From an uncultured Clostridia bacterium (GTDB taxonomy: Bacteria; Bacillota; Clostridia; TANB77; CAG-508), in NCBI GenBank assembly GCA_934122235.1, contig CAKOWE010000003.1:1-64000 (forward strand): a stretch of 64,000 bases of DNA, in the 5' to 3' direction. This document shows, one piece after another, positions 16,086 through 24,539 of this stretch. Position 1 is the stretch's first letter. Each line of letters begins with the position of its first letter. Under the pieces are notes generated by a model. That model did no database searches, was not told the origin of the DNA, and worked only from the letters and a program-made list of their open reading frames with translations. The position numbers and the translations under genes are program-made.

Positions 16086-16660
16086 TTCATATAAATTAAA
16101 GGATTGACGGCTTTGCCGTCTTTTTTTAATGCAAAATGTAAGTGAGAACCCGTTGTAACTCCGTTGGTAGGATTTCCGTTTAAATCTTTATAAGGATTAT
16201 TTGGTACATTATATACATTTTTTGGACCTACAGTGGCTATTGTATACCCAGGTAATATGAATTGACCAGGTTGAACAAGAAATATAGGTGAAACATGACA
16301 GTATATAGAAGAAAATTCATTATTTTCAATAATTATAGTGTATCCACCAGAACCGTTAAAACCGGTATAAGATACGGTTCCAGAAATACTTGCAACAATA
16401 GGAGTACCGTTCAGGAGCGGCAATATCTAATCCGGTATGAAATGAAGACGCTCCGATAAACAGGAGATTTTCTAATTCCAAAATATGAAGTTATAGTGCT
16501 AATACCGTGGAATTGGCCAACAAAATTCGGAATTAATATTAGACGAAAAATCGATATCTAGTTTAGGGTTAATTATATAAATAATTGAAAAACATAGAAA
16601 TATGAAGATAATAAACAATAATAAAAAATAAGAATATAAAGAATGAGGATATTTAAACAA
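15992..16660 (-). CDS. Membrane-anchored M23 (LytM-type) peptidase, read through three +1 shifts at CGG
   Basis: Four consecutive segments in successive frames join into one 221-residue protein: 51 codons from a TTG start at 16660 (CAAAGGA 10 bases upstream), then Gly52, Gly69 and Gly84, each from GGN after skipping the C of an in-phase CGG. The product has a transmembrane helix (about 12-31), linker, then W-P-I-P-G, SYFGIRKSPVYGASS, and Zn ligands H74 and D78 (FHTGLD) and H172/H174 (SHLHF). The restored glycines match the canonical WPIPG, GASSFH and AAPEGTP motifs. Each zero frame runs into a stop. No other defect is seen across the protein, so it is a functional cell-wall endopeptidase candidate rather than a decayed gene. 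The C-terminal 28 residues are antisense to the zinc-ribbon gene. It lies just after tRNA-Trp, on the same strand. Confidence 0.82.
16104..16127 (+). terminator. Intrinsic terminator of the efp region, inside the antisense M23 gene
   Basis: Stem gacggc/gccgtc, loop ttt, then seven T. On the other strand the same bases encode D-G-K-A-V-N of the M23 peptidase. Confidence 0.88.
16406..16409 (-). other. CGG(T) +1 frameshift site 3 in the M23 gene
   Basis: In phase with the frame set by site 2. Context cct-gaa-CGG-T-act: skip C, read GGT (Gly of A-A-P-E-G-T-P). Confidence 0.82.
16452..16455 (-). other. CGG(A) +1 frameshift site 2 in the M23 gene
   Basis: In phase with the frame set by site 1. 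Context gtt-tat-CGG-A-gcg: skip C, read GGA (Gly of G-A-S-S-F-H). Confidence 0.82.
16504..16507 (-). other. CGG(T) +1 frameshift site 1 in the M23 gene
   Basis: In-phase codon 52. Context att-cca-CGG-T-att: skip C, read GGT (Gly of W-P-I-P-G). The zero frame stops one codon later (tat tag). Confidence 0.82.
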
Positions 16661-16730
16661 GAAAAACACATCCTTTGAAATAAAATATTGAAACCGAAAA
16701 TATAAAGATAAAAGATAATAGAATATAAAA

Positions 16731-16750
16731 AAATTGCCTAAGGCAACTTT
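16731..16750 (-). terminator. Terminator of tRNA-Trp
   Basis: On the minus strand, aaagttgcc/ggcaatttt with a 3-base loop followed by T's, starting 5 bases after the tRNA 3' end. Confidence 0.75.
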
Positions 16751-16754
16751 TGCG

Positions 16755-16829
16755 TGGCAGGGGTAGAAGGATTCGAACCCTCACAGGCGGTTTTGGAGAC
16801 CGATGTGCTACCATTGACACTATACCCCT
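16755..16829 (-). tRNA. tRNA-Trp (anticodon CCA), CCA end encoded
   Basis: Minus strand: acceptor aggggta pairs with tacccct, D-arm agtgtcaatggtagcac, anticodon loop ctCCAaa and T-arm gagggttcgaatccttc. Discriminator G is followed by encoded CCA. Own promoter and terminator; divergent from ppdK. Confidence 0.97.
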
Positions 16830-16864
16830 ATGAATAAAAATTAAATTAAGAAAAATACTAACTA

Positions 16865-16893
16865 AGTATACTATGTTTTAGAAAAAATATCAA
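16865..16893 (-). promoter_or_regulatory. Sigma-A promoter of tRNA-Trp
   Basis: Minus strand TTGATA (16893-16888), 17-base spacer, TATACT (16870-16865), about 35 bases before the tRNA. Confidence 0.72.
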
Positions 16894-16942
16894 GAGAAAA
16901 ATAAAAAAACACAAAAAAAGTAAAAAATTTACTGTAAACTAT

Positions 16943-16969
16943 TTGCATTTTTGTTTTTTATGATATAAT
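16943..16969 (+). promoter_or_regulatory. Promoter of ppdK
   Basis: Extended -10 TGATATAAT (TATAAT at 16964-16969) with TTGCAT (16943-16948) 15 bases upstream; the short spacer is compensated by the TGN extension. Confidence 0.6.
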
Positions 16970-17030
16970 AGAAAAGCATTTTGAAAAAGTTTTCAAATAA
17001 ATTTTATATAAAACTTAAGGAGGTTTTTTT

Positions 17031-19658
17031 ATGAGTCAAAAGTATGTATACCTTTTTAGCGAAGGTAATGCAAAAATGCGTGAATTACTTGGAGGTAAAG
17101 GTGCTAACTTAGCAGAAATGACAAGCTTAGGATTACCAATTCCACAAGGATTTACAGTTACTACAGAAGCTTGTACACAATACTATACTGATGGAGAAAA
17201 GATTTCTGATGAAATCCAAAGTCAAATTGATGCAGCTTTAGTAAAATTAGAAGAAATTACAGGTAAAAAATTAGGAGATGAAACAAATCCTTTATTAGTA
17301 TCTGTTCGTTCAGGAGCAAGAGTTTCTATGCCTGGTATGATGGATACAGTATTAAATTTAGGATTAAACGACAAAGTATTACCAACAATAGCTGCAAAAA
17401 ATGAAAGATTTGCTTATGACAGTTACAGAAGATTTATTCAAATGTTCAGTGACGTTGTTATGGAAATACCAAAGCCATTATTTGAAAATGCTATAGATGA
17501 AATGAAGGCTAAAAGAGGAGTTAAGTTAGATACAGAATTGACAGCATCTGACTTAAAAGAATTAGTAGAAATATTTAAAGGAATATATAAAGAACAAAAG
17601 GGTGTTGAATTCCCACAAGATTCAAAAGTTCAATTAAATGAAGCTATTAAAGCAGTATTTAGAAGTTGGAACAACCCAAGAGCTATAACATATAGAAGAT
17701 TAAACGATATACCAGGAGATTGGGGAACAGCAGTAAATGTTCAACAAATGGTTTTCGGAAATATGGGAGATGATTGTGGAACAGGTGTTGCTTTCACAAG
17801 AAACCCAGCTACAGGAGAAAATAAATTATTTGGTGAATATTTAATGAATGCACAAGGTGAAGACGTTGTTGCAGGAATAAGAACACCACAACCAATAGAC
17901 ACATTAAAAACAACAAATGCACAAGCATACGAAGATTTCGTAACATATTCAAACAAGTTAGAGAAATACTTTAAAGATATGCAAGACTTAGAGTTTACAA
18001 TTGAAAGTGGAAAATTATACATTCTTCAAACAAGAAACGGAAAAAGAACAGCAAATGCAGCATTAAAAATAGCTGTAGATTTAGTTTCTGAAGGAATGAT
18101 AGATGAAAAAGAAGCAGTATTAAGAGTAGAACCAAAACAATTAGATCAATTATTACATCCAAACTTTAATGCAGATGCCTTAAAAGCCGCAAAAGTAGTT
18201 GCAAAAGGTTTAGCTGCATCTCCAGGTGCTGCAACAGGTAAAGTTGTATTTACAGCAGACAGAGCTGTTGAATTACACAAAGCAGGAGAAAAAGATTTAG
18301 TCTTAGTAAGACTTGAAACATCACCAGAAGATATTGAAGGAATGGTTGTATGTAATGGTGTTTTAACAGTAAGAGGAGGAATGACATCACATGCTGCTGT
18401 TGTTGCTCGTGGTATGGGTACTTGCTGTGTTGCTGGATGTGGCGACATAGTTGTTAACGAAGAAGAAAAATATTTTACATTACCAGACGGAAGAAAGATT
18501 ACTGAAGGTGAATATATTTCATTAGATGGTTCTACAGGTAATGTATATGGAGAAAAAGTAGAAACAGTTGATGCAACAGTTTCTGGAAACTTTGCAACAT
18601 TAATGGGATGGGCTGATAAATATAGACAATTAAAAGTTAGAACAAATGCTGATACTCCAATAGATGCAAAACATGCATATGATTTCGGAGCAGAGGGTAT
18701 TGGACTATGTAGAACAGAGCATATGTTCTTTGCGCCAGATAGAATAGCTGCAATAAGAGAAATGATAGTTTCTAAAACACCAGAGCAAAGAGCAAAAGCT
18801 TTAGCAAAAATATTACCAATGCAAAGAGGAGATTTTGAAGGATTATATAGAGAAATGAAAGGTTACCCAGTAACTATAAGATTCTTAGATCCACCTTTAC
18901 ATGAATTTGTTCCTCACGAGGATGCTGATATAGCAGCATTAGCTAGTGATATGGGATTAACATTTGAAGAATTAAAAAATATTGTAGAAGGATTACATGA
19001 ATTTAACCCTATGATGGGACATCGTGGATGTCGTCTTGCTGTAACATATCCTGAAATTGCAGAAATGCAAACAAGAGCTGTTATAGAAGCAGCAATAAAT
19101 GTAAATAAAGAAGGAATGAATGTTGTTCCTGAAATAATGATTCCATTAGTTGGAGAAGTTAAAGAATTAAAATATGTAAAAGATATAGTTTGTAAAACAG
19201 CTGATGCAGTAATTGCTGAAAATGGTGTTACATTAGAATACCATGTAGGTACAATGATAGAAATACCAAGAGCAGCTTTAACAGCAGATGAAATTGCAAA
19301 AGAAGCTGAATTCTTCTCATTTGGAACAAATGATTTAACACAAATGACATTCGGATTTAGCCGTGATGATGCTGGTAAATTCTTAGGAGATTATTATGAT
19401 AAGAAAATATATGAATTTGATCCTTTTGCAAAATTAGATCAAACAGGTGTTGGAAAATTAGTTGAAATGGCAGCTAAATTAGGAAGACAAACAAGACCAA
19501 ATATCAAACTTGGAATATGTGGAGAGCACGGTGGAGATCCATCTTCTGTAGAATTCTGTCATAAAGTAGGATTAACATATGTATCTTGTTCACCATTTAG
19601 AGTTCCAATCGCAAGATTAGCAGCAGCACAAGCAGCAATTAAATACCCAAGAGCATAA
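17031..19658 (+). CDS. ppdK: Pyruvate, phosphate dikinase
   Basis: 875 residues, full family length. ATP-grasp-type N-terminal domain (GGKGANLAEM at about 20; SVRSGARVSMPGMMDT), the phosphohistidine swivel domain with catalytic His in GGMTSHAAVVARGMG (about 455), and the C-terminal PEP/pyruvate barrel (GFGLCRTEHM-like EGIGLCRTEHMF; FGTNDLTQMTFGFSRDD; GICGEHGGDP). It interconverts pyruvate + ATP + Pi and PEP + AMP + PPi, typical of anaerobes with PPi-linked glycolysis. Strong AAGGAGG. CGG trinucleotides here occur only out of phase (for example ttc-gga). Confidence 0.98.
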   Translation: MSQKYVYLFSEGNAKMRELLGGKGANLAEMTSLGLPIPQGFTVTTEACTQYYTDGEKISDEIQSQIDAALVKLEEITGKKLGDETNPLLVSVRSGARVSMPGMMDTVLNLGLNDKVLPTIAAKNERFAYDSYRRFIQMFSDVVMEIPKPLFENAIDEMKAKRGVKLDTELTASDLKELVEIFKGIYKEQKGVEFPQDSKVQLNEAIKAVFRSWNNPRAITYRRLNDIPGDWGTAVNVQQMVFGNMGDDCGTGVAFTRNPATGENKLFGEYLMNAQGEDVVAGIRTPQPIDTLKTTNAQAYEDFVTYSNKLEKYFKDMQDLEFTIESGKLYILQTRNGKRTANAALKIAVDLVSEGMIDEKEAVLRVEPKQLDQLLHPNFNADALKAAKVVAKGLAASPGAATGKVVFTADRAVELHKAGEKDLVLVRLETSPEDIEGMVVCNGVLTVRGGMTSHAAVVARGMGTCCVAGCGDIVVNEEEKYFTLPDGRKITEGEYISLDGSTGNVYGEKVETVDATVSGNFATLMGWADKYRQLKVRTNADTPIDAKHAYDFGAEGIGLCRTEHMFFAPDRIAAIREMIVSKTPEQRAKALAKILPMQRGDFEGLYREMKGYPVTIRFLDPPLHEFVPHEDADIAALASDMGLTFEELKNIVEGLHEFNPMMGHRGCRLAVTYPEIAEMQTRAVIEAAINVNKEGMNVVPEIMIPLVGEVKELKYVKDIVCKTADAVIAENGVTLEYHVGTMIEIPRAALTADEIAKEAEFFSFGTNDLTQMTFGFSRDDAGKFLGDYYDKKIYEFDPFAKLDQTGVGKLVEMAAKLGRQTRPNIKLGICGEHGGDPSSVEFCHKVGLTYVSCSPFRVPIARLAAAQAAIKYPRA

Positions 19659-19709
19659 GATGAAATTATTGTTATATAATTATAATATTATATATAATAT
19701 GTGTAGAGA

Positions 19710-19727
19710 GTCGACGTAACCGTCGAC
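19710..19727. repeat. Short GTCGAC palindromic hairpin after ppdK
   Basis: Perfect 7-bp stem gtcgacg/cgtcgac, loop taac. No T-run follows, so it is not a standard terminator. It could be a transcript-stabilising hairpin between ppdK and the next gene. Confidence 0.55.
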
Positions 19728-19766
19728 CCATATTAAAAAATGCACAGTAAAATAAGGAGGAAAAAA

Positions 19767-21302
19767 ATGAAAAAATCAACAAAAATTATTATTGCAGTAG
19801 TATCTGTTCTAGCAGTAGCAGCAATAGTTTTTGCAGTGTTATTTTTTGCAACAGATTTATTTAAAACAAAAAATCCAAAGAAGGGATTTTATGAGTCTTT
19901 AGATAAGGTTGCAACAAGTGAAGTTAGCTATTCAGATGTATTAGCTGGTTTGAAAAAAGTAGGAAGTCAATCATACGAAGGAAAAGGAAAAATGTCAATG
20001 AACATTGAACTTGGAAGTATGATTTCTAACGAACAATACGAAAATATAGTTAAAGTATTAAATGCAGCAGAAATAAACTATGTAACGCAAATTGAAGCAG
20101 ACCAACCAACTACATATACAACAATGAATCTTAAATATGATGGTAAAGATTTAGGAACAGCAGAATTAATTGTAGACAGTGAAAAAATTGGTTTAAAAGT
20201 AAAAGAAATAACAGATAAGTACTTAACAATGTCAATAGAAGACATAATGGAGGAATTAAAATTAGATGTTGATACATCAATAAAATTAAATTCAACAGAT
20301 ATAGAATTAAGCGAACTTATAGATTTATTAGATGTTAGTGATAGTGAAATAAAAAGAATAACAGACAGATATAAAAAAGTATTAGAAGATGTTATACCAG
20401 AAAGTAACTATTCTAGTACAAAAGAGAAGATAACAGTAAATGGAAAAGAAATTAATGCTACAGCTTATAGCGTAAAAATTTCTGAAAAAGATTTGACAAA
20501 ATTGGCAACTAAGATGTTAGAATCTTTAAAAGAAGATGACAGCACAATTGATTTAATACAAGAAAAAGTAAACAAAATAATGAGTTTAACAGGTCAAAGT
20601 ACAATGAAGTTAACAAAATCTCAAATTAAATCTGCTATTGAAGCTGGAATGTCTGAAATATCAGATTCTAATGAATTAAATGGTAAAGAAGTTAAAATAA
20701 CTGTATATGAAAACAAAGATGAAATAGTTAGGGTTCAATTTGAAGTAGGCGATGATGCTATTATTATAGATTCACAAAAAGATGGAAACACTACAAATAT
20801 GGCATTAAAAGCAAAAACAGATGGAACAGAAATGAATATAATGAATGTTGAATCTACAAAAAAAGGAGATAACAAATATTCAACAAAATTATCTACAGAT
20901 ATAGAAGGTATGAAAATAGAAATAACTATGGACACAGAAACAGCAGATTCAACTTCAAAAATAAATGCTAAAATATATGTTGATGTACAAAGCATGATAA
21001 AAGCAACATTAAATATAGAAGAAGAAATAGCATACAAATCTGTTAATGTTGAAAAATTATCATCAAGAAACACAATTGATGTAAATTCAATGACATCTAC
21101 TGAGCAAAAAGAACTTACAGCAGGTTTATTAAAATATATGGATAGCCATATGGATGTAATAAAAGAAATTGCAACAACATTAGGATATGAAGATGAAATA
21201 GCTCAAATAGCAACACAATTAAATGCATTAAAAAGTTCATCAACAACACAAACAGTAAATACAACTGATACAACATCTGATGATACTGATGCAGAAGAAT
21301 AA
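19767..21302 (+). CDS. Secreted or membrane-anchored protein, hypothetical
   Basis: 511 residues. N-terminal lysines and a hydrophobic helix (about 6-29) form a signal anchor without a lipobox. The rest is a lysine/threonine-rich extracellular domain with repeated beta-strand-like segments (MKIEITMDTETADSTSKINAKIYV) and a Ser/Thr/Asp-rich C terminus. The family is not recognised; it resembles the large lipoprotein-like envelope proteins common in Clostridia. Start 19767 has AAGGAGG; an earlier ATG at 19740 has no site. Its own terminator follows. Confidence 0.65.
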   Translation: MKKSTKIIIAVVSVLAVAAIVFAVLFFATDLFKTKNPKKGFYESLDKVATSEVSYSDVLAGLKKVGSQSYEGKGKMSMNIELGSMISNEQYENIVKVLNAAEINYVTQIEADQPTTYTTMNLKYDGKDLGTAELIVDSEKIGLKVKEITDKYLTMSIEDIMEELKLDVDTSIKLNSTDIELSELIDLLDVSDSEIKRITDRYKKVLEDVIPESNYSSTKEKITVNGKEINATAYSVKISEKDLTKLATKMLESLKEDDSTIDLIQEKVNKIMSLTGQSTMKLTKSQIKSAIEAGMSEISDSNELNGKEVKITVYENKDEIVRVQFEVGDDAIIIDSQKDGNTTNMALKAKTDGTEMNIMNVESTKKGDNKYSTKLSTDIEGMKIEITMDTETADSTSKINAKIYVDVQSMIKATLNIEEEIAYKSVNVEKLSSRNTIDVNSMTSTEQKELTAGLLKYMDSHMDVIKEIATTLGYEDEIAQIATQLNALKSSSTTQTVNTTDTTSDDTDAEE

Positions 21303-21316
21303 TATTTGAAAATTTT

Positions 21317-21349
21317 AAGAACACACATATATGTGTGTTCTTTTTTTTT
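21317..21349 (+). terminator. Strong intrinsic terminator
   Basis: Perfect stem aagaacacacata/tatgtgtgttctt followed by about nine T. Confidence 0.93.
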
Positions 21350-21451
21350 AAATATAATTTTTTTGCATTTTAAAAGTTGAAAAAAGGAGTATAATAGTAT
21401 ATAGTATAATATCATAGTGGAATCGATAATAATAAAAGGAGCAATAAACTA

Positions 21452-24151
21452 ATGAAGAAGAGAGTGATATTAGCAACAATTGTTGTATTAATAGGATTGA
21501 GCATATTGACTTTAGTTTTAAATAAAACTGACAAAATATCAAAAACAGTGGAAGAGGAAGCAAAAGCACAATATATAAGTACAATAGGAAATGAAACGTT
21601 TGATATAACAAATGCTGTAACTATAAATGCAAATGTTCCAACAGTAACAGCGGGAATGATACCAGTAAAATTTGATGGAAACTATTGGCAAATAACAACA
21701 AAAGATGATACGGATTGGTATGATTATTCTAATAAAAAGCCAGCATATGTAATGTTAAATGATGGTGTGTATCAGAGTGAAGTAATTCAAAATATGACTG
21801 GCAAAAAGCTAGCAACGGAGAATATAGGTGCACAAATAAAGAATAATGAATTAGGGACAATATATATGTGGATACCACGTTTTGCATATAATGATATTGG
21901 AGATATAGTATATATAAAGCAAAATTATGTTGTGGCAGGTTCTTGGACTATGCCTGAAATGTTTATATACGAAACAGCAAAAAAAGATTTTGATTTTGCA
22001 GGTATATGGATAGAGTATAACGTGCTTGCAGATGATAAAGCTGTAACAAATAAAGTAAATCAAATAAGTAAAGAAGAAGGAATATATGGTTTATTGGCAA
22101 ATGCTAATTCTAAGGAATTAACTGCAACAGAGCAAAGTGCAGTGCAAAAGTATATTGCAAATGTTGGATTTTTAAATGAACCAATAATAGATGTTACAAA
22201 CATTAATAGAACTATATTAAGAATAACAAATACAAACTATGTATCTGCAATAAAAGGAACAGCTTCATATGATAGTGTAGCAGAAAATATAAAAATAGAA
22301 GTAACATATAATGCAAATGATATTTTAAAAATAGTTGATAAAAAAGGAAATGTTTTAAGTAATAATTCTTTAATAGCAGATACAGCAAATGAGCCAATAG
22401 GAAATGGAACATATACATTTTATGTAATAGATGTTCAAGGAAATATAAGGAAAATAACAACAAAGATATCAGGATTAAAAGTATATGTAATACCTGACTT
22501 AGAAACATTGAAAGCATTTAGAGATAAGGTAAATTCAGGTTCAACATTTAGTGGATATAAAGTGTATCAAACAGCAGATATAGTTATAGATGAAGTATGG
22601 GTTCCTATTGGAAATAATAAGTTAAATTCTAGCACAAAAAAATATAATGCGTTTTCAGGAACTTATGATGGATTAGAACATACAATTAGCAATTTATATT
22701 TTGAAAAAATAGATGATTTAGTAAATAATTTGAATAAATTAGAAGATAGAGGAGATTATTATGGGCTATTCGGATATGTGAATGGTGGAACTATCAAGAA
22801 TTTAACTGTGTTAGGTAAAAAAGGAGAATTTGTGCTTGGATATCAATATGTGGGGGCAATTGCAGGGTGCATAGATAAATCAACTGTATATAATTGCTTT
22901 GTTGATAATATCACTATACAAGGACATGCAAAAATTGGAGGAATTGTAGGTGGAGCACTTTATGAAAGTTCTATAGAAAATTGCGGAAGCAATGCTATAA
23001 TTAGTGGATATAAAAGACCAAGTACACAGATAGGTGGTATAGTTGGAGAAGATATATCCGGAATTACAATAAAAAAATGCTTTAATACAGGAAAAATAGT
23101 GGGAGCATATTATGTTGGAGGAATTGTAGGTTATGGAAACAATTCCAAAACAGTTATTGATAATTGTTATAATACTGGAATGATTGAGGTAACCTATGGA
23201 AATGCTGGTGGAATAGGAGGAAATAATATTTTTAAAATTACTAATTGTTATAATTTGGGAACTGTTACAACTAGAACAACAGTATATAATGCCAATCTCT
23301 ATATAGGAGGAATTTATGGCGGCCAAGCAAGTAGTAAGGTTATAATAAAAAATTGTTATAATGCTGGAAATGTAATTAATAAAGTGGATTCTGCTTATCG
23401 TATTGCAGGAATTGCTTATGCTGGAACTATTAGTAATTGTTATAATTACGGAAATATAACCGGAGCAGGAACTAATATAAGTGGAATAGGAGGAACGACT
23501 GTAACAGATTGTTTTAATGCAGGCGAAGTACAATCAACAAAATCTACAACATCTAATGTATATGTTGCTGGAATAACTTGCCAAGGAAATGTAACAAATT
23601 GTTATAATGCTGGAGATGTACACAGTTTAAATACATCCAATGGCAAAACAATAGGAGGAATTACAGCATTAACAAGTAGTGTTAGTAATTGTTATAATAT
23701 TGGAAATATATCTGGATATAGAGAAATTGGTGGCATTATAGGAAATCAAGATTCAACAACATCATACTATATAAATAATTCATATAATACAGGTACAGTT
23801 ACTGGTAATACTGGATATGCAGGAGCAATAACTGGTTATTCTTCAACAGCTACTCTTCCAACAATGAATTTAAACTATTATTTAACTGGAACAGCAATAT
23901 ATGGAAATGGTAGGCAAAAAAATAATACTAATGCAGAAAGCTTGTCAGAAGCAAATATGAAAGATGGAACAATGTTAACAAATTTGGGAGAAAAATATAA
24001 GGAAGATTTTGCAAATAACATAAATAATGGATTGCCAATTTTGACTTGGCAAACAGGAAATGATAACTTGAATTTAATAAATGGGGATTCAGCTTTTATA
24101 GAAGATACAAATAATATAAATAATGGTTATCCAATACTTGCTTGGCAGTAG
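21452..24151 (+). CDS. Large surface protein with GLUG-type repeats
   Basis: 899 residues. N-terminal signal anchor (about 5-22), a region with YMWIPRFAYND (about 135; similar to segments in the SUMF1-like protein at 8833), an Ig-like linker (about 260-345), then from about residue 400 a series of GLUG-type repeats of 30-45 residues (IGGIVGG, NCYNTGMI, NCYNAGNV, IGGIYGG), ending in a NNGYPILAWQ signature. These build a beta-solenoid; such proteins are usually exported and adhesive or carbohydrate-associated. No LPXTG anchor at the C terminus. AAAGGAG upstream. Confidence 0.78.
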   Translation: MKKRVILATIVVLIGLSILTLVLNKTDKISKTVEEEAKAQYISTIGNETFDITNAVTINANVPTVTAGMIPVKFDGNYWQITTKDDTDWYDYSNKKPAYVMLNDGVYQSEVIQNMTGKKLATENIGAQIKNNELGTIYMWIPRFAYNDIGDIVYIKQNYVVAGSWTMPEMFIYETAKKDFDFAGIWIEYNVLADDKAVTNKVNQISKEEGIYGLLANANSKELTATEQSAVQKYIANVGFLNEPIIDVTNINRTILRITNTNYVSAIKGTASYDSVAENIKIEVTYNANDILKIVDKKGNVLSNNSLIADTANEPIGNGTYTFYVIDVQGNIRKITTKISGLKVYVIPDLETLKAFRDKVNSGSTFSGYKVYQTADIVIDEVWVPIGNNKLNSSTKKYNAFSGTYDGLEHTISNLYFEKIDDLVNNLNKLEDRGDYYGLFGYVNGGTIKNLTVLGKKGEFVLGYQYVGAIAGCIDKSTVYNCFVDNITIQGHAKIGGIVGGALYESSIENCGSNAIISGYKRPSTQIGGIVGEDISGITIKKCFNTGKIVGAYYVGGIVGYGNNSKTVIDNCYNTGMIEVTYGNAGGIGGNNIFKITNCYNLGTVTTRTTVYNANLYIGGIYGGQASSKVIIKNCYNAGNVINKVDSAYRIAGIAYAGTISNCYNYGNITGAGTNISGIGGTTVTDCFNAGEVQSTKSTTSNVYVAGITCQGNVTNCYNAGDVHSLNTSNGKTIGGITALTSSVSNCYNIGNISGYREIGGIIGNQDSTTSYYINNSYNTGTVTGNTGYAGAITGYSSTATLPTMNLNYYLTGTAIYGNGRQKNNTNAESLSEANMKDGTMLTNLGEKYKEDFANNINNGLPILTWQTGNDNLNLINGDSAFIEDTNNINNGYPILAWQ

Positions 24152-24179
24152 TTTAGGTATAAAAAATATTGCATAAATA

Positions 24180-24208
24180 TTGACTTTTTTGTTAAAAATA
24201 TGTAAAAT
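24180..24208 (+). promoter_or_regulatory. Candidate promoter of the aspS T-box leader
   Basis: TTGACT (24180-24185), 17-base spacer ending in TG, TAAAAT (24203-24208). A second AT-rich -10 candidate lies at 24236-24243. Confidence 0.45.
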
Positions 24209-24252
24209 ATATATTATTCATAGTGAATATTTTGCGATAATATAAAGTAAAA

Positions 24253-24446
24253 AACAATTAAGGCACTGTTTAACAGAGAATAAATGCCAAGGCTGGAAGC
24301 ATTTAAAATAAGCTTAATTGTGAAACATACTTTAGAGCAAGTGTAATAAAGTGGAGAAAGTTTATTTTTCTCAAATAGGGTGGCACCGCGGAAGATATGT
24401 AATCCTTCGTCCCTGTATGTATGTACAAGGATTGAAGGATTTTTTG
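24253..24446 (+). promoter_or_regulatory. T-box riboswitch upstream of aspS
   Basis: Contains the invariant T-box core AGGGTGGCACCGCGG (24377-24391), a Stem I region with the usual acagagaata sequence, and an outer helix caattaag/cttaattg. A terminator follows: aatccttc (24401-24408) pairs with gaaggatt before ttttt (to 24446). Uncharged cognate tRNA would bind the T-box and favour antitermination. I could not assign the specifier codon with confidence. Confidence 0.92.
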
Positions 24447-24539
24447 TATATACAAAAAAAGTGTAAAGTTTGCAAATGACTATAATTTATTGCTGTTATG
24501 CAAATTGTTAACACACAAAATTCAAAAGGGGGTTAAAAA

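Noticed and set aside
16661..16730. Extending the M23 gene upstream through another in-phase CGG near 16697
   Set aside because: The shifted frame after that CGG runs into a stop (taa) before the M23 domain, and the stretch lies against the tRNA-Trp terminator with no ribosome site. It is most likely non-coding.
19710..19727. The small GTCGAC-type and other hairpins (also 7788, 15581, 26371) as a CRISPR or REP array
   Set aside because: They are single, differ in sequence and are placed between genes; no regular repeat-spacer arrangement exists.
22880..23533. Long minus-strand frame opposite the GLUG protein
   Set aside because: It is a shadow of the repetitive plus-strand gene, with no ribosome site or plausible protein features.
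24253..24446. Assigning an Asp or Asn specifier codon in the aspS T-box
   Set aside because: Stem I folding was not unambiguous by eye, and no clear GAC/AAC sits in the expected position.
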